A stretch of DNA of 14,402 bases, taken from the NCBI GenBank assembly GCA_030431185.1, contig JAUIJO010000053.1, forward strand, positions 1 to 14,402, given 5' to 3'. The translations under genes were made by a program, and so were the position numbers. Each line of letters begins with the position of its first letter. The stretch's first letter is position 1. The stretch comes from Gammaproteobacteria bacterium (lineage in GTDB: Bacteria > Pseudomonadota > Gammaproteobacteria > Xanthomonadales > Xanthomonadaceae). The notes below the pieces were generated by a model that saw only the letters and a program-made list of their open reading frames with translations, was not told the origin of the DNA and searched no databases. Below, piece after piece: positions 1-7,469 of the stretch.

Positions 1-786
1 GGCGAAGCGTCGGCGCAGCAGCCAGCCGTCCAGCGCCTCGCGGAACACCGGGTCGCGGCGCTTGCGGTCGAACCACCAGACCGCCAGGGCCGGCACCACC
101 AGCAGGACGATCCACCAGTCGCGCACGAACAGGCCGATGCCGAGCACGATCTGGGTGAAAAGGGGCAGTTCGGCGTCGAGGTTCTCGTACATCTGCGCGA
201 ACTGCGGGACGACATAGCCGAGCAGGAACAGCAGGCTCAGCCCGACCATCACCAGCAGGATCGCCGGATAGATCAGCGCGTTGATCACCCGGCCCTGCAG
301 GGCACGACTGCGCTCCAGGTAGTCGGCCAGCCGCGCGAGGGTTTCCTGCATGCTGCCGCCGGCCTCGCCGGCACGCACCATGTTGATGTACAGGCGCGAG
401 AACGTCCCGTGCTGGCGCTCCAGCGCCGTGGACAGGGAGGTGCCCCCGCGCACGGCGTCGCGCACGTCGGTCAGGGTCCGCCTGGCGCCCTCGTCCTCGG
501 GCAGTTCAAGCAGGATGCTCAGCGCGCGATCGAGCGGCTGTCCCGCCCCCAGCAGCGTGGACAGCTGCTGGGTGAACTGCACCAGGCGCTCGCCGGCGAA
601 GCTGCGCGGCTTGAGCAGGCCCTTCAGCAGCGAGCCGCCCCCACCCTCGCTGGCCGGCCGCGCCTCCACGGGCAGGTGCCCCTGCTCCTGCAGGCGCAAG
701 GCCACTTCATCGCGACTGGCGGCCTCCATCTGGCCTTCCAGCATCTCGCCGCGCGCGTTGAGCGCTTTGTAGGAGAACAGGGGCAC
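1..786 (-). CDS. gspF: Type II secretion inner-membrane platform protein GspF (XpsF-like), partial at window edge
   Basis: GspF is the polytopic inner-membrane protein of the type II secretion system. It links the GspE ATPase to assembly of the pseudopilus. The reading frame is open without interruption from 786 to the left edge (262 codons), against a usual length near 400 aa, so the C-terminal third lies outside the window. The protein begins VPLFSYKALNARGE, the typical GspF/PilC N-terminus. The first cytoplasmic GspF domain spans about residues 65-165 and includes LYINMVRAGEAGGSM. Hydrophobic segments lie at about 168-194 and 211-236. I chose the GTG at 784-786 because an in-frame TGA lies 30 bases upstream with no ATG between; the Shine-Dalgarno sequence is poor. 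It follows gspE in the expected order, but a GIY-YIG gene and its repeats separate them. Family assignment is firm; the exact start is inferred. Confidence 0.93.
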   Translation of the reverse strand, partial: MPLFSYKALNARGEMLEGQMEAASRDEVALRLQEQGHLPVEARPASEGGGGSLLKGLLKPRSFAGERLVQFTQQLSTLLGAGQPLDRALSILLELPEDEGARRTLTDVRDAVRGGTSLSTALERQHGTFSRLYINMVRAGEAGGSMQETLARLADYLERSRALQGRVINALIYPAILLVMVGLSLLFLLGYVVPQFAQMYENLDAELPLFTQIVLGIGLFVRDWWIVLLVVPALAVWWFDRKRRDPVFREALDGWLLRRRFA

Positions 787-811
787 GTTATACGGACTCG
801 TCTTATCGGCT

Positions 812-846
812 CGTCATCCCCACGAAAGCGGGGATCCATGGACGTT
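812..846 (+). repeat. Left 35-bp palindromic repeat flanking the GIY-YIG gene
   Basis: The core is a hairpin, ATCCCC...GGGGAT, with an A-C mismatch inside and a short loop, followed by CCATGGACGTT. It matches the right-hand repeat at 1174-1208 in inverted orientation at 31 of 35 positions. It overlaps the 3' end of the GIY-YIG gene: the stop codon and last residues are encoded in the repeat. It resembles the REP-like CGTCATTCCCGCGAA-type palindromes common in xanthomonads; that resemblance is from memory. Confidence 0.85.
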
Positions 847-1152
847 TGACGCGGGTGTCATCCCGACGATATCGGACCACAGGTCGCGCCATGACGGGTT
901 CGCCTCATCGATCAGTTCCAGCTTCCAGGCGCGGTTCCACTTCTTGATCCGTTTTTCCCGGAGGATCGCCGACTCCATCGTCGGATGCAGTTCGAACCAC
1001 ACCAGGCGGGTGACGCCATAGCGTTTCGTGAAGCCCTCCGAGGCATGGACGCGGTGCTGCCATACGCGTCCGACCAGGTTGCTCGTGACGCCGGCATACA
1101 GCGCACCGTTCCGGCCATTCGCAAGCAGGTATACGCAGGGGTTCCTTTCCAT
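814..1152 (-). CDS. Small GIY-YIG nuclease family protein (COG2827-like)
   Basis: This is a 112-aa single-domain GIY-YIG protein. Visible motif residues are Y8 in VYLL, Y19 in LYAG (standing for the YIG), R29 in GRVWQH with H33 four residues on, and E66 in the helix AILREKRIKKW. The R29-to-E66 spacing of 37 fits UvrC-type GIY-YIG domains, so the active site looks intact. Family members are presumed to be DNA endonucleases, but the cellular role of small stand-alone members is poorly defined. The ATG at 1152 is chosen because a perfect AAGGAGG lies 6 bases upstream; longer in-frame starts read back through the repeat. The gene sits between gspE and gspF on the same strand and fills the space between two inverted palindromic repeats, its stop codon lying inside the left one. 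It may be expressed by read-through from gspE. It is foreign to the secretion operon's function. Confidence 0.9.
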   Translation of the reverse strand: MERNPCVYLLANGRNGALYAGVTSNLVGRVWQHRVHASEGFTKRYGVTRLVWFELHPTMESAILREKRIKKWNRAWKLELIDEANPSWRDLWSDIVGMTPASNVHGSPLSWG

Positions 1153-1158
1153 CGCTTC

Positions 1159-1165
1159 CCTCCTT
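1159..1165 (-). promoter_or_regulatory. Ribosome binding site of the GIY-YIG gene
   Basis: On the minus strand AAGGAGG stands 6 bases before the ATG at 1152, a full match to the anti-Shine-Dalgarno core. It fixes the start. It lies only 8 bases inside the right-hand palindromic repeat, leaving no room for a separate promoter unless the repeat itself contributes one. Confidence 0.85.
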
Positions 1166-1173
1166 GAAGCCGC

Positions 1174-1208
1174 AACGTCCATGGATTCCCGCGTTCGCGG
1201 GAATGACG
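1174..1208 (-). repeat. Right 35-bp palindromic repeat flanking the GIY-YIG gene
   Basis: Inverted partner of the repeat at 812-846. Its stem is perfect over 9 bp (ATTCCCGCG pairing with CGCGGGAAT, loop AA). The four differences from the left copy include a paired change, T-A here against C-G there, that keeps the stem. Both copies point their ATGGACGTT end towards the gene. Beyond it, 1209-1300 holds no gene, only a short hairpin (TGCCCGA-CGAC-TCGGGCA, 1224-1241) downstream of gspE with no T-run. Confidence 0.85.
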
Positions 1209-1300
1209 GCGAATGGGCGGCGGTGCCCGACGACTCGGGCAGGCATGCCCATGGCGTGGGCACGCGCGACCCGCATGCTCCGGCGGGGTGCGGCCAGTAC

Positions 1301-3046
1301 TCACGCATCCTCGGTCACCCGCAGCACTTCCTCGATGGTGGTTTCGCCGGCCAGGGCCTTGGAGATGCCGTCCTCGTACATCGTGCGCATGCCCGATTCG
1401 CGGGCGATCTGTTCCAGCTCGCCCATGCCGGCATGGCGCATCACGGCGCGACGCAGGGCGTCGTTCATCACCAGGAACTCCATGATCGTGGTGCGCCCCG
1501 AGTACCCGGTCGGCGATACCGCCGACGGCCGTGCGCGGTAGAGGTGGATGTCGCCCTCGGGCTGGTAGCGCCGCAGGTCGAACTTCTCGATCTCCTCGAC
1601 GCTGGCCAGGTATTTCTCGGCATGCCTTTGCTCGAGGCGGCGCACCAGGCGCTGGGCGAGGATGCCGTTGATGGTGGAGGTCAGCAGGTAGTCCTCCACG
1701 CCCATGTCGAGGAGGCGGGTGATGCCGCCGGCGGCGTTGTTGGTGTGCAGCGTCGAGAGCACCAGGTGGCCGGTCAGGGCCGACTGGATGGCGATGCGGC
1801 AGGTCTCCAGGTCGCGCATCTCGCCGATCATGATCGTATCGGGATCCTGGCGGACGATGCTGCGCAGGGCCTGCGCGAAATCCAGCCCGATCTGGGGCTT
1901 GGCCTGGATCTGGTTGATGCCTTCGATCTGGTACTCGACCGGGTCCTCGACGGTGATGATCTTGACGTCGGGCGTGTTGAGCTTGCTCAACGCCGTGTAG
2001 AGCGTGGTGGTCTTGCCCGAGCCGGTCGGGCCGGTGACCAGCAGGATGCCGTGCGGCTGTTCGAGCACCTTCTGGAACTGCGGCAGGAAATGGTCGGTGA
2101 ACCCGAGTTTCTTGAAGTCGAAGACCACCGTCTCGCGGTCGAGCAGGCGCATGACCACGCTCTCGCCGTGGGCGGTCGGCACCGTGCTCACGCGCAGGTC
2201 GAGTTCCTTGCCCTGCACGCGCAGCATGATGCGGCCGTCCTGCGGCAGCCGGCGCTCGGCGATGTTGAGCTTGGACATGATCTTGATGCGGCTGATCACG
2301 GCGGCGGTGAGGTTCGGCGGCGGGCTCTCGCCCTCCTGCAGCACGCCGTCGACGCGGTAGCGCACCTTCAGCCGGCTCTCGAAGGGCTCGATGTGAATGT
2401 CGGAGGCACGCAACTCGACGGCGCGCTGGATCACCAGGTTGACCAGTCGGATCACCGGCGCTTCGGAAGCGAGGTCGCGCAGGTGCTCGACATCGTCCAT
2501 GTCGCCGCTGCCCTCGCCCTCGGCGGTCTCGATGATGGCGCCCATCGCGCTGCGCCCCTGCCCGTACCAGCGCTCGATCAGCGCGTCGATCTCCGAGCGC
2601 AGGCCGACCTTGAGGATCAAGGGCCGCTGCAGCGCGAGGCGCACCGCGTCGACGCAGTAGGCATCGTGCGGATCGGCCATCAGCAGTTCCACCGCGTGCG
2701 CGGTGACATTGCGCGGGCAGACGTGGAACTGCTTCATGAACTTGACGCTGAGGGCGACGTCCTCGGGTGGCAGGTCGGGCGCATCCTTGGCTGCCACCAG
2801 CGACAGGCCGGTGACGGCGGAGACGGTCTCGGCGTGGTCGCGCTCGGACACCAGCCCGAGCCGGCCGAGCAGGGTCAGCAGGCTGCCGCCGGTCTCTTCC
2901 TGCAGGCGGCGCGCACGCGCCAGGTCGGCATCCTTCAGCCGCCCCTTCGCCAGCAGCGCCTCGACGATGCGCTCGTCGATGCTGCTGGCCAACGCGGTGG
3001 TGCCCGTCGGGGCCTCGACCGCCTGTCCGGGAATGCCGGTGTCCAT
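1301..3046 (-). CDS. gspE: Type II secretion assembly ATPase GspE (XpsE-like)
   Basis: GspE is the cytoplasmic hexameric ATPase that powers pseudopilus assembly in type II secretion. It works with GspL and GspF at the inner membrane. The 581-aa product starts with an N-terminal MshEN/XpsE-N region (about residues 25-165, with RIVEALLAKGRLKDADLARA). It continues with the N2 domain (SDIHIEPFESRLKVRYRVDG), Walker A GPTGSGKT at about 339-346, the Asp box VEDPVEY near 367-373, and the Walker B region IMIGEMRD at about 405-412. The C-terminal region lacks the CxxC...CxxC zinc motif of many GspE proteins, as I recall for Xanthomonas XpsE. The ATG at 3046 is preferred over one at 3094 because GGAAGGAAGG lies just upstream, while 3094 has no ribosome site. 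gspF follows, interrupted by the GIY-YIG unit. Length and motifs agree with a functional gene. Confidence 0.96.
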   Translation of the reverse strand: MDTGIPGQAVEAPTGTTALASSIDERIVEALLAKGRLKDADLARARRLQEETGGSLLTLLGRLGLVSERDHAETVSAVTGLSLVAAKDAPDLPPEDVALSVKFMKQFHVCPRNVTAHAVELLMADPHDAYCVDAVRLALQRPLILKVGLRSEIDALIERWYGQGRSAMGAIIETAEGEGSGDMDDVEHLRDLASEAPVIRLVNLVIQRAVELRASDIHIEPFESRLKVRYRVDGVLQEGESPPPNLTAAVISRIKIMSKLNIAERRLPQDGRIMLRVQGKELDLRVSTVPTAHGESVVMRLLDRETVVFDFKKLGFTDHFLPQFQKVLEQPHGILLVTGPTGSGKTTTLYTALSKLNTPDVKIITVEDPVEYQIEGINQIQAKPQIGLDFAQALRSIVRQDPDTIMIGEMRDLETCRIAIQSALTGHLVLSTLHTNNAAGGITRLLDMGVEDYLLTSTINGILAQRLVRRLEQRHAEKYLASVEEIEKFDLRRYQPEGDIHLYRARPSAVSPTGYSGRTTIMEFLVMNDALRRAVMRHAGMGELEQIARESGMRTMYEDGISKALAGETTIEEVLRVTEDA

Positions 3047-3185
3047 ACCTTCCTTCCGTTCCTGTTCGCTGGGTGCGTTCACGCTTTTCTCCATGGACCG
3101 CGCCGCACACGCGCGCGGCACGCAGGCCCGACCCGGGCACATGCCGCATGCTCGGGCGGGACCTGACTCTATCAGGAGAGAACGG

Positions 3186-3214
3186 ATTATCCGGCCGCCA
3201 CCGGTCGCAGAGAA
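3186..3214 (-). promoter_or_regulatory. Candidate sigma-70 promoter of gspE
   Basis: On the minus strand TTCTCT (3209-3214) is followed after exactly 17 bases by GATAAT (3186-3191). The -10 box matches consensus at 5 of 6 positions and the -35 at 3 of 6. It lies about 140 bases before the chosen gspE ATG, in the 298-base gap between gspE and purL, which otherwise holds the purL terminator and no credible gene. Prediction by eye only. Confidence 0.35.
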
Positions 3215-3295
3215 CCGCGATACGCATCACACATCCGGCGCTTCATCCGCGCGGCCCCATCATCGGTTCATGCGCCCTCGGCGAGAGGTCGACGC

Positions 3296-3329
3296 AAACT
3301 GGCCCGCGCCAGCCCGTCGGGTTGGCGCG
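3296..3329 (-). terminator. Likely intrinsic terminator of purL
   Basis: An 11-bp stem with one G-T pair and a 3-base loop spans 3305-3329 (arms CGCGCCAGCCC and GGGTTGGCGCG). It starts 15 bases after the purL stop. On the minus strand it is followed within a few bases by a short TTT tract (3296-3298). The stem is strong but the T-run is weak, so termination efficiency is uncertain. Confidence 0.55.
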
Positions 3330-3344
3330 AACGGGGAGGCCGCG

Positions 3345-6300
3345 TCAGCCCACGAACACCCGCGCGTTGCGGAACATGCGCAGCCAGGGCGAATCGGTGC
3401 CCCAGTCCCGGGGCGCCCAGCTGAGGTTCGCGCTCAGCAGGGTGCGTTCGGGGTGCGGCATCATGATCGTCACCCGGCCGTCGTCGCTGCTCAGGCCCGT
3501 GATGCCGTCCGGCGAGCCGTTCGGGTTCAGCGGGTAGCTGCGGGCGATGTCGCCGTTGCCGTCGACGAAGCGCAGCGCCACCGGGGCGATCGTGGCATCG
3601 AGCGGGTCGGCGAAGGCAGCGCGCCCTTCGCCATGCGCCACCACCACCGGCAGCCGCGACCCGGCCATGCCGCGCAACAGCACCGAAGGCGACTCCAGCA
3701 CTTCCACCTGCGACAGGCGCGCTTCGTACTGTTCGCTGGCGTTGCGCAGGAACTCCGGCCAGTGGGCCGCGCCCGGGATGATCGGCTTGAGCTGGCTGAG
3801 CATCTGGCAGCCGTTGCACACGCCCAGGGCGAAACTGTCCTCGCGTTCGAAGAACGCCGCGAACGCGTCGCGCAGGGCCGGGCGCTCCAGCACCGACGTG
3901 GCCCAGCCCCGCCCGGCACCGAGCACGTCGCCGTAGCTGAAACCGCCGCAGGCCGCCAGGCCGACGAAGTCCGCCAGGGCGAAGCGACCGCTGATGAGGT
4001 CGCTCATGTGGACGTCGAAGGCCTCGAAACCGGCACGATCGAAGGCGCGCGCCATCTCGACCTGGCCGTTGACGCCCTGCTCGCGCAGGATCGCCACGCG
4101 CGGACGCGCGCCGCCATTGACGAAGGGCGCCGCCACGTCCTCGGCCGGATCGTAGGCCAGCCTGGGACGCAGGCCCGGCGCTGTGAAGGTCCGCGCCTCC
4201 TCGCGTTCCTCGTCGGCGCACTCGGGGTTGTCGCGCAATCGCTGCATGGCGTGCGTGGTCGACCACCAGGCGTCGAACAGTTCCTCCCAGCGCCATTCGG
4301 CCAGCGTGTCGCCGTCGCCATGGACGCGCACCACCGGCGCCGTGGTCGGGCGGGCGATGCGCTGCGCGCAATCGATCAGGCCATGTCGGGCCACCAGGTC
4401 GGCGAACGCGGCGCGGTCCTCGCTGGCGATCTGCACGACCGCGCCCAGCTCTTCGTTGAACAGGGTGCGGAACGCGTCGTCGCCCCAGCCGTCGAGGTTG
4501 ATGTCCAGGCCCAGCCGCGAGCAGAACGCCATCTCGCACAGGGTCGCGAAGGCGCCGCCGTCGGAGCGGTCGTGGTAGGCCTGCAGCAGGCCCGCATCGC
4601 GCGCTTCGCGGATGAGTTCGAAGAAGTCGCGCAGGCGCCGGGGCTCGTCGAGGTCGGGCACGCCGACGTTGCGGCGGCCGTCCTCGGAAGGCTGGCCCGC
4701 GAACGCGGGCAGGCCGTCGCCGACGGGGCCGGCCAGCACGGCATCGGGATGGCACTGCGCCAGCACCGAACCGCCCAGCCGCTGCTTGCCGGCGCCCAGG
4801 CCGATCAACCACAGCTCGGACTCGTCTTCGCGGCGCAGCTCCGGCGTGAGCTGCTTGCGCACGTCTAGTACCGGTGCGAATGCACTGACGATCAACGAGA
4901 CCGGTGAAACGGACTTCTGGTCACCGCGCTCGTCCTGCCATTGCGCCTGCATGGACAGCGAATCCTTGCCCACGGGGATGCTCAGTTCGAGTTCGGGGCA
5001 CAACTCCATGCCCACCGCGCGCACGGCATCGAACAGGTGCGCGGCTTCGCCGTCGTGGGACGCGGCGGCCATCCAGTTCGCCGACAGCTTGACCCGGTTG
5101 AGGGCTTCCACCGGCGCGGCGCACAGGTTGGTGATCGCCTCGCCCACCGCCATGCGCGCCGCCGCGGGGGCGTCGAGCAGGGCCAGCGGGGTGCGCTCAC
5201 CGATCGACATCGCCTCGCCGACATGGCCGTCGAAGCCCGCCAGGGTGATGGCGCAGTCGGCCAGCGGCAATTGCCAGGGGCCGACCATCTGGTCGCGCGC
5301 GGTGAGGCCGCCGACGGTACGGTCGCCGATCGTGACCAGGAAGTTCTTCGAGGCCACCGTGGGATGGGCGAGGACGCGCAGCGCCGCGTCGTGCAGGTCC
5401 AGCTCGCTCCAGTCCAGGGACGGCCACGGGGCGTCGGCCGGGCGCGTCGCGTCGCGATGCATCTTCGGCGCCTTGCCGAACAGCACGTCCATCGGCAGGT
5501 CGATGGCCCATGGGCGCGAAGCCTGCCCCGGTTCGCCCGACCCGTTCCCGTACACGGTCTCGATCGTCGCGCCGTAACCGACGACCAGGCGTTCTTCGGC
5601 GGTCGCGAAACCCACCACGGCGAACGGGCAACGCTCGCGTTCGCACAAGGCCGAGAACTCTTCGATACGGTCGGCCGGCAGTCCCAGGACGTAGCGTTCC
5701 TGCGACTCGTTGCACCACAGCTGCATCGGGGTCAGCGACGGATCGTCGCTCGGCACCCGGTCGAGGTCGATCACGCCACCGAGGCCGGAATCGTGGAGCA
5801 GCTCGGGGATGGCATTGGACAAGCCACCGGCGCCGACGTCGTGCGCGCTGGAGATGGGATTGGCCTCGCCCAGCGCGACGCAGCGGTCGATGACTTCCTG
5901 GCAGCGCCGTTCCATCTCGGGGTTGTCGCGCTGCACGCTGGCGAAGTCCAGGTCCTCGGAGCTGGTGCCGGACGCGACCGAACTCGCGGCACCGCCGCCG
6001 AGGCCGATCAACATCGCCGGGCCGCCCAGCACGACCACCGCGTGGCCGGGCTTCAAGCCGTGCTTCTCGACCTGGATGCGGTCGATGGCGCCCAGGCCAC
6101 CGGCCAGCATGATCGGCTTGTCGTAGGCCCGGGTCAGCGTGATGCCGTCCGGGCGGCCTTCGCCCAGTTCGAAGCTGCGGAAGTAACCGGTCAGGTTGGG
6201 CCGGCCGAACTCGTTGTTGAAGGCCGCAGCGCCGATCGGCCCCTCGAGCATGATGTCCAGCGCCGGCGCCATGCGCGGGTTCAGCGCGCGCGGGCGCTCC

Positions 6301-7340
6301 CACGGCTGCGGCAGGGTCGGGATGCGGAGGTGCGACACGCTGAAGCCACACAGCCCGGCCTTGGGCTTGCCGCCTCGGCCGGTCGCGCCCTCGTCGCGGA
6401 TCTCGCCGCCGTTGCCGGTGCTGGCGCCCGGGAACGGTGCGATCGCGGTGGGATGGTTGTGGGTCTCGACCTTGATGCAGAAGGCCGACTCGACGTCCGG
6501 CTCGGTGACGTAGCCGCCCGTGGCGGGGTCGGGCCGGAACCGCGCACTGGTGTAGCCGGCCACCACCGCCGCGTTGTCGCTGTAGGCCGACAAGGTGTTC
6601 TCGGGGGTGTGGGCGTGGGTGTTCTTGATCATCTTGAACAGCGACACCGGGCCGCCGTTGGATGTCATGTCGCGTCCGTCGATGGTCCACGACGCGTTGA
6701 ATATCTTGTGCCGGCAGTGCTCGGAATTCGCCTGCGCGAACATCATCAGCTCGACGTCCGAGGGCTCCCGGTCGAGTACGCCGTAGCGCTCGCGCAGGTA
6801 GGCGATCTCATCGTCGGCCAGGGCCAGGCCCAGGCGCGTGTTGGCCGTTTCCATGGTGGCCAGCGGGATGCGCTCCAGCTCGCCCCGCGTCGGGACGCCG
6901 AACAAAGCCTCGCCCGCGTCGCGCGTGTCGAGCAACGACTGCGTCATGGGGTCGTGGAGTACCTTCGCCACCGCCGCACGGGTCGCCGGGTCGCCCGGCC
7001 ATCCGGCGAGGTCGTGGCGCAGGCCGCGCTCGACGCGATGCACCGGCAGCTCGGCGCCGTGCAGCAGTTCGGTGGCCTTGCTCGACCAGGGCGACAGGGT
7101 GCCCAGGCGCGGGGTCACGTAGCGGGCCACGGCGCCCTCGGCCAGCGGCGCGGCATCGCGCCCGGCCTGCAGGATCCGGCAGAGCGTGTCGATGTCCGGC
7201 TTGGCGTCCGCTTCGGGCTGGACCCAGTAGACCGGCCAGGCGCCCAGCAGGCGGAGCTGGGGATGGATGGCCTGGAGGCGGGCTTGGAGGCGTTCGCGGC
7301 GGAACGAGGACAGGGCCTGGGGGCCCTCGAGGACGATCAT
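3345..7340 (-). CDS. purL: Phosphoribosylformylglycinamidine synthase (FGAM synthase, single-chain PurL)
   Basis: PurL converts FGAR, glutamine and ATP to FGAM in the fourth step of de novo purine synthesis, in the cytoplasm. The 1331-aa product is the large single-chain form of proteobacteria (E. coli about 1295 aa). It shows the linker motif SEHCRHKIFNASW (about residues 206-218), the nucleotide-binding VETHNHPTAIAPFPGASTG with GGEIRDEGATGRG, and KLSANWMAA and SIPVGKDSLSM in the second synthase half. The C-terminal class I glutaminase domain carries C1175 (GVCNGCQM), H1296 and E1298 (MPHPER), a complete catalytic triad. The ATG at 7340 is chosen because the protein then begins MIVLEGPQALS, as in xanthomonad PurL; a start 42 bases earlier would overlap the -10 box. 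It reads opposite to no neighbour: dsbC lies 129 bases upstream and gspE downstream, both co-directional. A hairpin follows its stop. Confidence 0.97.
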   Translation of the reverse strand: MIVLEGPQALSSFRRERLQARLQAIHPQLRLLGAWPVYWVQPEADAKPDIDTLCRILQAGRDAAPLAEGAVARYVTPRLGTLSPWSSKATELLHGAELPVHRVERGLRHDLAGWPGDPATRAAVAKVLHDPMTQSLLDTRDAGEALFGVPTRGELERIPLATMETANTRLGLALADDEIAYLRERYGVLDREPSDVELMMFAQANSEHCRHKIFNASWTIDGRDMTSNGGPVSLFKMIKNTHAHTPENTLSAYSDNAAVVAGYTSARFRPDPATGGYVTEPDVESAFCIKVETHNHPTAIAPFPGASTGNGGEIRDEGATGRGGKPKAGLCGFSVSHLRIPTLPQPWERPRALNPRMAPALDIMLEGPIGAAAFNNEFGRPNLTGYFRSFELGEGRPDGITLTRAYDKPIMLAGGLGAIDRIQVEKHGLKPGHAVVVLGGPAMLIGLGGGAASSVASGTSSEDLDFASVQRDNPEMERRCQEVIDRCVALGEANPISSAHDVGAGGLSNAIPELLHDSGLGGVIDLDRVPSDDPSLTPMQLWCNESQERYVLGLPADRIEEFSALCERERCPFAVVGFATAEERLVVGYGATIETVYGNGSGEPGQASRPWAIDLPMDVLFGKAPKMHRDATRPADAPWPSLDWSELDLHDAALRVLAHPTVASKNFLVTIGDRTVGGLTARDQMVGPWQLPLADCAITLAGFDGHVGEAMSIGERTPLALLDAPAAARMAVGEAITNLCAAPVEALNRVKLSANWMAAASHDGEAAHLFDAVRAVGMELCPELELSIPVGKDSLSMQAQWQDERGDQKSVSPVSLIVSAFAPVLDVRKQLTPELRREDESELWLIGLGAGKQRLGGSVLAQCHPDAVLAGPVGDGLPAFAGQPSEDGRRNVGVPDLDEPRRLRDFFELIREARDAGLLQAYHDRSDGGAFATLCEMAFCSRLGLDINLDGWGDDAFRTLFNEELGAVVQIASEDRAAFADLVARHGLIDCAQRIARPTTAPVVRVHGDGDTLAEWRWEELFDAWWSTTHAMQRLRDNPECADEEREEARTFTAPGLRPRLAYDPAEDVAAPFVNGGARPRVAILREQGVNGQVEMARAFDRAGFEAFDVHMSDLISGRFALADFVGLAACGGFSYGDVLGAGRGWATSVLERPALRDAFAAFFEREDSFALGVCNGCQMLSQLKPIIPGAAHWPEFLRNASEQYEARLSQVEVLESPSVLLRGMAGSRLPVVVAHGEGRAAFADPLDATIAPVALRFVDGNGDIARSYPLNPNGSPDGITGLSSDDGRVTIMMPHPERTLLSANLSWAPRDWGTDSPWLRMFRNARVFVG

Positions 7341-7371
7341 GTCCGGGGAACCGTGCTGCGTCGGGGCGCAG

Positions 7372-7377
7372 ATTGTA
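7372..7377 (-). promoter_or_regulatory. Candidate -10 box of purL
   Basis: TACAAT on the minus strand (5 of 6 to consensus) stands 31 bases before the purL ATG in very GC-rich sequence, implying a leader of about 25 bases. No convincing -35 box is visible at 16-18 bases. The same 129-base gap holds a 9-bp direct repeat, GGCCCCGCC, and no clear terminator for dsbC. Confidence 0.35.
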
Positions 7378-7469
7378 CCCAAGGCCCCGCCTCCGCGCCG
7401 AGAGGGGCTGAACGGCCGCCCCGGCCCCGCCCCCGCGATGCGAAGGCGGCGAGGCGCCGTGGGCGGGCG

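Noticed and set aside
905..1276. Longer N-terminus or alternative frames for the GIY-YIG gene, running through the right palindrome
   Set aside because: The perfect AAGGAGG before the ATG at 1152 and the family's usual N-terminus fix the shorter protein. The upstream frame only translates the repeat (peptides like SFPRTRESMD).
1028..3166. Long plus-strand open frame of about 700 codons
   Set aside because: It is the antisense of gspE, kept open by high GC content; the minus-strand frame has all the GspE motifs.
3047..3344. Small gene between gspE and purL
   Set aside because: Candidate frames have no ribosome site or recognisable product. The gap is explained by the purL hairpin and a plausible gspE promoter.
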